Assembly: GCA_964510205.1 (NCBI GenBank)
Contig: CAZEBW010000056.1
Location: forward strand, 1-23,604
Origin: CAZEBW01 sp964510205
GTDB taxonomy: Bacteria; Chloroflexota; Anaerolineae; VGOG01
DNA length: 23,604 nt
Reading direction: 5' to 3'
The notes beneath the pieces are model-generated. The model worked only from the letters and a program-made list of their open reading frames with translations, ran no database searches and had not been told where the DNA came from. Of this stretch, positions 14,558 to 20,598 are shown piece after piece. Within the stretch, counting starts at the first letter, position 1. Each line of letters begins with the position of its first letter. The position numbers were made by a program, and so were the translations under genes.

Positions 14558-14604
14558 TTGACACAATCAGATGCTCGACCATGATAGTTTCTGAACGTTT
14601 GTTT
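14558..14604 (+). promoter_or_regulatory. mutasome promoter with SOS box
   Basis: TTGACA (14558-14563) and CATGAT (14580-14585) are 16 bases apart. GAACGTTTGTTT (14593-14604) fits the LexA operator GAAC-N4-GTTY and overlaps the expected transcription start. The arrangement mirrors the second SOS box of the lexA promoter in this window, so the ImuA/ImuB/DnaE2 operon should be LexA-controlled. Confidence 0.65.
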
Positions 14605-14667
14605 AACCTGCGAAAAGAGGTGTTACCCCTGAACTCAAAGAACAAGGGAAAGCAGAGAAAACTGGAG

Positions 14668-15414
14668 ATGACGGTCCAGACCATTCAGAAGCGGTGGGGG
14701 CCAAGGGCCATACGCAAGCTGGAAGCTTCGGCCACGAAGGTCGGGATTCCCCACCTCCCTACCGCCTTCCCGTCCTTGGACAGAGCCCTGGGAATCGGCG
14801 GCATCCCCTGCGGGCGGATCACGGAGATGCTGGGCGCTCCCACCTCGGGTACGGCTACTCTAGCTCTCAAGCTCATGGCCAAGGCCCAAGAGGATGGCGA
14901 TACGGCAGCCTACGTAGACCTCTCCTACACCTTCGACCCCGACTACGCCGCCCGCTGTGGGGTTTCCCTGGACAGATTGCTTCTAATTCGCCCTCACAAT
15001 GGAAGGGAGGCGCTGGAGATCACCACCTCAATAGTCGCTGAGGGCGGAACAGGGGTAGTGGTCTTCGATTCGGTTCCCCAACTCCTGGGAGAACCCCACG
15101 GCTCTCAGCTCATGTCCGCCGCCCTGCGTCAGTTGGTCACCCGTCTGGCAGAGTCACCTTGCGCTCTGGTCTTCCTCACCTCCCTCTACTTCGGCGATGC
15201 CGCTTCGAAAGACAACTATCCCAGCGGGTTCGCCCTCCCCCATTACGCGGCGGTGCGCCTGCTCATCGAGAAGGAACGATGGATCAAGCGGCGACGGGAC
15301 GTCCGTGGGTATCGAGCCAAGGTGACCGTCATCAAGAACAAGCTGGCTCCAGGGGGCAAGAGCGCGACCATCGAGATCACCTTCAACGGGATCGTCAACG
15401 GCAACGGTACATAG
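14668..15414 (+). CDS. imuA: RecA-like mutasome protein, ImuA type
   Basis: A 248-residue RecA-fold protein at the head of the translesion-synthesis cassette, expected to recruit or organise ImuB and DnaE2. PTAFPSLDRALGIGGIPCGR (31-50) and ITEMLGAPTSGTATLALK (51-68) match the RecA/ImuA core. The P-loop reads GAPTSGTA, lacking the Lys and the following Ser/Thr of GxxxxGK[ST], so ATP binding by the normal mode is doubtful. A Walker-B-like VVVFDSVPQL follows. The frame is open back to 14536, but the promoter and SOS box occupy 14558-14604. ATG 14668 is the first ATG after them and gives the family-like N-terminus MTVQTIQKRWGPRAIRKLEA; its ribosome site is weak, and a GTG at 14620 is an alternative. 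It lies ten bases from the next gene. Confidence 0.8.
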   Translation: MTVQTIQKRWGPRAIRKLEASATKVGIPHLPTAFPSLDRALGIGGIPCGRITEMLGAPTSGTATLALKLMAKAQEDGDTAAYVDLSYTFDPDYAARCGVSLDRLLLIRPHNGREALEITTSIVAEGGTGVVVFDSVPQLLGEPHGSQLMSAALRQLVTRLAESPCALVFLTSLYFGDAASKDNYPSGFALPHYAAVRLLIEKERWIKRRRDVRGYRAKVTVIKNKLAPGGKSATIEITFNGIVNGNGT

Positions 15415-15424
15415 GCCATCAGCC

Positions 15425-16663
15425 ATGTCTATCGCTTGCGTGACCGTACCCTACTTCGCCGCCGCCGTGGAGAGAAGGGACGACGCCTCTCTGGACGGTG
15501 TGCCCCTGGTGATCGGAGGCCTCCCCCACGAGCGGGGAGAGGTGTATGCCACTTCGCGTGAGGCGGCGGAGATGGGAGTGAAAGAGGGCATGTCACTGCG
15601 CCAGGCCCAGGCCCTATGCCCAGACGCCGTCTTCATGGCCGCATCTGAAGTGACCTACAGTCGAGCCTCCGAGGAGTTGCTGGGGATTCTGGAGAGGTTC
15701 ACCCAGGCCATCGAGCCGGAGGGCTTGGGCTGTGCCTACCTCGACCTAGCCGATTGCCGAGGGCGCGAGGCCCTGGTGCTCGTCCAGGCCATCAGTCAGG
15801 CGGTTCGGGAAGAGGCCCATCTGACAGCGGCCATCGGCCTGGCAGGAGGCAAGTTCACTGCCCACGTCGCTGCCTCCTGCTTGGAACCCAACCAGGCACT
15901 GGTCATCAGTCCAGGCAGTGAGAAGGAGTTCCTGCAAGGTCTGCCCGTGGAGCTCCTGCCACTGGACGAAGACATGGCGCGCTGGCTTAGGCTGCTGGGT
16001 ATCACCACCCTGGGCCAACTGGCGGCCCTGCCTGCCAGCGCCGTGCTGGCCCAGTTCGGCAAGCCAGGACGCCATCTCCAACGGCTGGCCAGGGGCCACG
16101 ACGACCGCAGGGTGATCCCCCGCCTGGCCAAGGAGACGGAGAGAGGCCAGCGGGTCTTCGATGATCCAGTAGATAACCTGACCATCCTGGAGGCCATCGC
16201 AGGAGAGATGGCACGCGGGCTGGTGAACAGGCTGCAGGCCAGCCATCGCATGTGCCGGGAACTGCGAGTGGCCATCGAGTTTGAGGACGGCACATCCACG
16301 CAAGAGGGCCTCCTATTCAGCCAGTCCACCTTCAGCCGAGAGAAGATCGCCCTGAACCTCAGCCAACTCCTGAGGCACATTGACTACCGATGCGGGGTGG
16401 TGGGGCTGGAGATCGTCCTTGGGGACATCAAACCGGGAATGGAGAAGCAGCTTGATCTCCCTTTGACAGTCCCTTCAACGAGCTCAGGAGGAGCCCCAGG
16501 GAACTGGTTCGTCAACCCGGTGGAGCAGGAGGCCAAGCTGCGTCGTATGCTGAAGAACTTGATGGCCAAATACGGTCCAGACCGCTTCTATCGGGCCTCC
16601 CTCGTGGATCGGGGGGCCCACCTGCCAGAGATGCGCTTCATCCTGCTGGAGATGGACCCCTAG
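15425..16663 (+). CDS. imuB: ImuB-like catalytically inactive Y-family polymerase
   Basis: A 412-residue Y-family polymerase homologue, the adaptor of the ImuA-ImuB-DnaE2 mutasome. The first motif is IACVTVPYFAAAVE, where active DinB enzymes have a metal-binding Asp (D-x-D-x-F-A/Y). The third motif is GLGCAYLDLADC, where active enzymes have SxDEAYLD, so the catalytic Asp-Glu pair is replaced by Gly-Cys. This loss is typical of ImuB. Palm, thumb (LRLLGITTLGQLAALPASAV) and little-finger regions are otherwise intact. Residues near 349-358 (TVPSTSSGGAPG) come from a dispersed repeat. The stop codon overlaps the GTG start of the next gene, showing tight coupling. The ATG has no strong ribosome site, which fits coupling to the upstream gene. 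Confidence 0.88.
   Translation: MSIACVTVPYFAAAVERRDDASLDGVPLVIGGLPHERGEVYATSREAAEMGVKEGMSLRQAQALCPDAVFMAASEVTYSRASEELLGILERFTQAIEPEGLGCAYLDLADCRGREALVLVQAISQAVREEAHLTAAIGLAGGKFTAHVAASCLEPNQALVISPGSEKEFLQGLPVELLPLDEDMARWLRLLGITTLGQLAALPASAVLAQFGKPGRHLQRLARGHDDRRVIPRLAKETERGQRVFDDPVDNLTILEAIAGEMARGLVNRLQASHRMCRELRVAIEFEDGTSTQEGLLFSQSTFSREKIALNLSQLLRHIDYRCGVVGLEIVLGDIKPGMEKQLDLPLTVPSTSSGGAPGNWFVNPVEQEAKLRRMLKNLMAKYGPDRFYRASLVDRGAHLPEMRFILLEMDP
16470..16500 (+). repeat. dispersed repeat copy inside imuB
   Basis: TCCCTTCAACGAGCTCAGGA followed by GGAGCCCC resembles the common genomic repeat of the form CCCTTCGACAAGCTCAGG. It is translated in frame as VPSTSSGGAP within a variable linker of the ImuB-like protein. 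Confidence 0.5.
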
Positions 16664-16917
16664 TGACCAGACTGTGGCCTAAAGGACAGCCCATCGCCGT
16701 GACGAGCGACGAGGAAGGGACGCCCCGTGGCTTTGAGTGGCAGGGGCGCACCCATCGTGTCACGGGGATCAGCAAAAGGTGGCGGGCAGACACCGGCTGG
16801 TGGCGACTGCGGATCTGGCGGGAATACTTCAAGCTGGAGACCGATACCGGCCTGCTGGTGATCATCTATCGAGATCTCCTGGCCGACGGGTGGTATCTCC
16901 AGCGTCTCTACGATTGA
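16663..16917 (+). CDS. DUF6504-like mutasome accessory protein
   Basis: An 84-residue protein starting at GTG 16663, one base into the stop of imuB (TAGTG overlap). The sequence is rich in Trp and Arg (RVTGISKRWRADTGWWRLRI) and ends in LLADGWYLQRLYD. This resembles the DUF6504 family, which I recall occurring beside Y-family polymerase/DnaE2 cassettes; its biochemical role is not known. It sits six bases before dnaE2 in the same operon. Basic and aromatic residues suggest nucleic-acid or polymerase binding, but that is inference. Confidence 0.68.
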   Translation: MTRLWPKGQPIAVTSDEEGTPRGFEWQGRTHRVTGISKRWRADTGWWRLRIWREYFKLETDTGLLVIIYRDLLADGWYLQRLYD

Positions 16918-16923
16918 TCAACC

Positions 16924-19900
16924 ATGTATGTCGAGCTTCACGCCCACAGCTTCTACTCGCTCCTCGATGGCGCATCGCCCCCAGAGGACTTGCTGGACCG
17001 CGCCGCTCTCTTGGGCATGGACGCCCTGGCCCTGACCGACCACGATGGTCTCTACGGTGCCGTCCGCTTCTACCAGGCGGCCAGGGAGCGCGGGATCAAA
17101 CCCCTTCTCGGTGCTGAGCTGACCCTTGAGGGAGATGACCACCTGCTTCTCTTGGTCGAGGATTCGGCAGGCTGGGCTAACCTCTGCCGCCTCATCAGCC
17201 TGGCTCACCATGCCCAGCCGGGTAAGGCCGAGGCCGCCCTCCCCCTGACGGCGCTGGCTGGCCATGCTGAGGGTCTCATCTGTCTATCGGGCTGTCGGAA
17301 GGGAGAGATCGCCGCCCACCTGTTGGCGAGACGTCCCCAAGAGGCCCTGGCGGCTGGGGAGAGGTACCTCCGCCTCTTCGGGCGTGATCATTTCTGGATC
17401 GAACTCCAGGATCACCTCCTCCCCGACGACCAGGGACTGGTGGGCGACCTGGTCGAGCTAGCCGCGCGCCTGGGCGTGGGAGTCGTGGCCACCAACAACG
17501 TCCACTACGCACTCCGGGACGGTCACCGCCTGCAGGACGTCTTGGTCTGCATTCGACATCGTACCACGCTGGACGAGTCCACCCATCTGCGTCGTCCCAA
17601 CTCCGAGTACTACCTGAAATCGGCCCAGGAGATGGCCGCCCTCTTCGCCGACTATCCCAACGCCCTGGCCAACACGCACCGCATCGCCGCGCGCTGCCGC
17701 TTCGAGCTGCGTTACGGGGTCCAGGACCTGCCCGCTTTCCCAACTCCAGAAGGCCTGAGCCCCATCCAGTACCTCCACCATCTCTGCCAACAGGCCCTCG
17801 GCCACCAGGCATCGGCTAGCAGCCATACGCCGTCGGTCGTCCAGGAGCGGCTGGACCACGAGTTGGGCGTGATCGAGCGGGCCGGTCTGGCCAACTACTT
17901 CCTCGTCGTCTGGGACATCGTGCGCTTCGCCCGCCAGAACGGTATCCGTTGCCAGGGGCGAGGCTCGGCAGCCAACTCCCTGGTGGCCTATCTGTTGGGC
18001 ATCACCCCCATTGACCCCCTGGCCCACGACCTGGTCTTCGAGCGCTTCCTCTCCGAAGCCTGTACTGAGGCCGCTTCGCTTAAACGCCCAAGTGAGCGCG
18101 CCATCACCCCCGACATTGACATAGACTTCCAGGCCGACCGCCGCGAGGAGGTCATTCAGTACGTCTACCAGCGCTACGGCCCTGAGCACACGGCCATGGC
18201 CTGCACCCTGGTTACTTTCAGGGCGCGCAGCGCAGTGCGGGACGTGGGCAAGGCCCTCGGCATTGCAGATTTCGGATTTCGGATTGTGGACGACGACCTT
18301 GACAGTCTGAACTCCACAATCCGCAATCCACAATGGCTCGACCTCTGCCAGCAAATCCACGGCTTCCCCCGCCACCTGGGCATCCACAACGGGGGCATGA
18401 TCCTCACCGGCTCGCCTCTGGTGGAGATGGTGCCTACCGAGCCAGCGACCATGCCGGATCGGGTCGTGACCCAGTGGGACAAGGACTCCTTGGAAGATGT
18501 GGGCCTGGTCAAGATCGACCTCCTGGGCTTGCGCATGCTATCGGCCATCGCCGAAGCTTTGGAAATCATTGAAGAGGCCACGGGGGAGCGGCCCGATCTG
18601 GACCGCCTCCCTTTGGACGATCCCGCCGTCTACGAGCTCATCGTCCGTGGCGACACCATCGGTGTCTTTCAGGTCGAGTCGCGGGCCCAGGCTCAGATGC
18701 TGCCCAAGCTCAAGCCCCGCACGTTCGAGGACCTGATCGTGCAGATCTCCCTGGTGCGGCCGGGACCCATTCAGGGGAATATGGTGCATCCCTACCTTCG
18801 CCGACGCCAGGGGCGCGAGCCCATCACTACCCTCCATCCCCTGCTGAAGCCAGCCCTGGCCGAGACCCTGGGGGTGATCATCTTCCAGGAGCAGGTACTG
18901 AAGGTGGCCCGGGACTTGGCCGGCTTCCCCCCAGGCCGAGCGGAATTCCTGCGTCGTGCTCTGGGGAAGAAACGGGCTGAAGAGGAGGTTGAGAGGCTTC
19001 GGGCAGAGTTCCTTCGAGGAGCAGAGGCCCGAGGGGTCCCCACGGCTGTGGCGGAGCAGGTCTTCGCACAACTCAAGGCTTTCGGCAGCTACTCCTTCCC
19101 CAAGAGCCACGCCGCCAGCTTCGCCGTTCTGGTCTACCAGTCGGCCTGGCTGAAGCGATACCATCCCCTGGCCTGGTACGCAGCCATTCTGAATAACCGG
19201 CCTATGGGCTTCTGGAGCCCCGCCGTGGTGGTCAACGATGCCAAGCGCCACGGAATCGGCATCCTGCCGGTGGCCGTCAATCGCAGCCAGGCTGAATGTG
19301 TGGTGACAGACGGGGGGATACGGCTGGGGTTTGGCTACGTGCAGGGTCTGGGGCCGGCGGGCATAGGCAGGCTGGAGGAGGCGAGGAACAAAGGGGCCTT
19401 CACGGGGCTTTCGGATTTCTGCCGACGCACCAGGCTCCCCCGCAGGGTGGTCGAAAACCTGATCCTGGTCGGCGCTATGGACGCCTGGCAGATGCCTCGC
19501 CGCAAGCTCCTCTGGGAGCTAGGGAAGCTGCGCTATCACGAGGAGGAGCTGGACCTGGTTCTATCCGACGATGGAGTAGCGCTTCCCCCTCTCTCTCGGG
19601 CCGAAGAGATGGGAGCGGAGTACGGGCTGCTGGGCCTTTCCACGGGCGATCACGTGATGGCCTTGTATCGCCCCAGGCTGAAGAAGGCGGGCATCCTCAG
19701 CAGCCTGGACCTGAAGGACTGCAGGGACAAAGAGAAAGCGAGAGTGGCCGGGTTTGTGGTGATGAGGCAGCGGCCGCCCACGGCCAAGGGGCACGTCTTC
19801 CTCACCCTGGAGGATGAATTCGGTCTGGTGAACGTCATCGTCCGTCCGGAGGTCTACGAGAGCTTCCGCCACATCCTGCGCAATTCTTCCCTGATCATCA

Positions 19901-19980
19901 TAGAAGGGACGCTGCAGAGACAGGATGGTGTGGTGAACCTATTGGCCGAGCGGGCAACTGCCTTGACAAGACCATCCTGA
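16924..19980 (+). CDS. dnaE2: error-prone DNA polymerase III alpha-type subunit DnaE2
   Basis: The catalytic polymerase of the SOS mutasome (also called ImuC), 1018 residues, normal for DnaE2. The N-terminal PHP domain has ELHAHSFYSLLDG (4-16), ALTDHDGLYG (36-45) and GAEL. The C-family polymerase core has GRGSAANSLVAYLLG, the catalytic Asp397/Asp399 in TPDIDIDF and Asp532 in KIDLLGL. A helix-hairpin-helix region and an OB-fold follow at the C-terminus (VAGFVVMRQRPPTAKGHVFL). Residues about 447-469 (IADFGFRIVDD to NSTIRNPQW) come from an inserted inverted repeat, and EACTEAASLKRPSERA just before the active site is also unusual. The protein most likely remains functional because all catalytic motifs are intact. 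It is the last gene of the operon and ends seven bases from a convergent gene. Confidence 0.93.
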   Translation: MYVELHAHSFYSLLDGASPPEDLLDRAALLGMDALALTDHDGLYGAVRFYQAARERGIKPLLGAELTLEGDDHLLLLVEDSAGWANLCRLISLAHHAQPGKAEAALPLTALAGHAEGLICLSGCRKGEIAAHLLARRPQEALAAGERYLRLFGRDHFWIELQDHLLPDDQGLVGDLVELAARLGVGVVATNNVHYALRDGHRLQDVLVCIRHRTTLDESTHLRRPNSEYYLKSAQEMAALFADYPNALANTHRIAARCRFELRYGVQDLPAFPTPEGLSPIQYLHHLCQQALGHQASASSHTPSVVQERLDHELGVIERAGLANYFLVVWDIVRFARQNGIRCQGRGSAANSLVAYLLGITPIDPLAHDLVFERFLSEACTEAASLKRPSERAITPDIDIDFQADRREEVIQYVYQRYGPEHTAMACTLVTFRARSAVRDVGKALGIADFGFRIVDDDLDSLNSTIRNPQWLDLCQQIHGFPRHLGIHNGGMILTGSPLVEMVPTEPATMPDRVVTQWDKDSLEDVGLVKIDLLGLRMLSAIAEALEIIEEATGERPDLDRLPLDDPAVYELIVRGDTIGVFQVESRAQAQMLPKLKPRTFEDLIVQISLVRPGPIQGNMVHPYLRRRQGREPITTLHPLLKPALAETLGVIIFQEQVLKVARDLAGFPPGRAEFLRRALGKKRAEEEVERLRAEFLRGAEARGVPTAVAEQVFAQLKAFGSYSFPKSHAASFAVLVYQSAWLKRYHPLAWYAAILNNRPMGFWSPAVVVNDAKRHGIGILPVAVNRSQAECVVTDGGIRLGFGYVQGLGPAGIGRLEEARNKGAFTGLSDFCRRTRLPRRVVENLILVGAMDAWQMPRRKLLWELGKLRYHEEELDLVLSDDGVALPPLSRAEEMGAEYGLLGLSTGDHVMALYRPRLKKAGILSSLDLKDCRDKEKARVAGFVVMRQRPPTAKGHVFLTLEDEFGLVNVIVRPEVYESFRHILRNSSLIIIEGTLQRQDGVVNLLAERATALTRPS
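18262..18335 (+). repeat. inverted-repeat element inserted in frame in dnaE2
   Basis: GGATTTCGGATTGTGGA (18274-18290) pairs with TCCACAATCCGCAATCC (18313-18329), 16 of 17 bases, around a 22-base loop. Family members lack this sequence at this place, where a short linker before LCQQIHGFPRHLGIH is expected. The element keeps the reading frame. Confidence 0.7.
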
Positions 19981-19986
19981 GGTAAG

Positions 19987-20328
19987 CTACCCTGCTTTTC
20001 CGAAGCGATAGCCCACTCCTCTCACCGTCTCGATGTACCGTGGGTTCTGGGTATCCTCCTCGATCTTCTTTCTGAGCCAGCAGATATGGACGTCCAGAGT
20101 CCTGGTATCTCCCAGGTAATCGGTTTTCCAGACCTTCCTCATCAGGAACTTGCGGGACATCACCTTGCCTGGGTAGGTCATCAACGTCTTGAGCAGCCGA
20201 CATTCTATGGGCGTGAGATGATGCACGCCATTGTCGCCTTCGACCCTGCGGTTGCTCACATCCAGGGTCACTCCGCTGGCCTCCAAATTGCTCGATGATC
20301 TCTCTGGAGTGCGGCCTTTCTTGGACAT
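19987..20328 (-). CDS. stand-alone OmpR-type winged-helix DNA-binding protein
   Basis: A 113-residue protein consisting of the C-terminal effector domain of an OmpR/PhoB response regulator: LTPIECRLLKTLMTYPGKVM, SRKFLMRKVW, then TRTLDVHICWLRKKIEED and the closing YIETVRGVGYRF. There is no receiver domain. Upstream the frame is open for only about 22 more codons and then meets a TAG, with no receiver motifs, so it is either a natural single-domain regulator or the 3' end of a truncated response regulator. The ATG at 20328 has no clear ribosome site. It converges on dnaE2, with only six bases between the two stops. No histidine kinase gene is in the window. Confidence 0.75.
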   Translation of the reverse strand: MSKKGRTPERSSSNLEASGVTLDVSNRRVEGDNGVHHLTPIECRLLKTLMTYPGKVMSRKFLMRKVWKTDYLGDTRTLDVHICWLRKKIEEDTQNPRYIETVRGVGYRFGKAG

Positions 20329-20530
20329 GTCATCAGTTATCCGGGATCGGTAGGTTCCATCGGACCCATTGGCGAATGCCAGGCGATTCTATTACATATC
20401 TGGCGAAAAGGTAAGTCGTCTGCTCGGCGCTACTGACACGAGAGCAGGTTCACCAAGTCGAAGTCCTCACGCCTCCATGGGAAACCCGTCAGCCTTTGCC
20501 ATGACTCGGCTAACCCGTCGATTAGCCTCT
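20329..20530. other. intergenic region, no gene recognised
   Basis: About 200 bases between the winged-helix gene and the terminator of the nuclease gene. A weak TAGAAT/TATGTAAT-like -10 on the minus strand near 20390 could serve the winged-helix gene, but it has no good -35. I see no coding remnant. Confidence 0.3.
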
Positions 20531-20570
20531 GAAAAAGCCACCTGCGTCAAGCGCACAGGTGGCCTTTTCC
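20531..20570 (-). terminator. bidirectional intrinsic terminator, copy 2 of the repeated hairpin
   Basis: GCCACCTG (20537-20544) pairs with CAGGTGGC (20555-20562), flanked by AAAAA on the left and CTTTT on the right. On the minus strand it gives a stem followed by TTTTT, about 30 bases after the nuclease stop codon. It is nearly identical to the hairpin at 14325-14357. Confidence 0.8.
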
Positions 20571-20598
20571 CGTTACCTGAGGCTCGTCGGTTTAGGCT

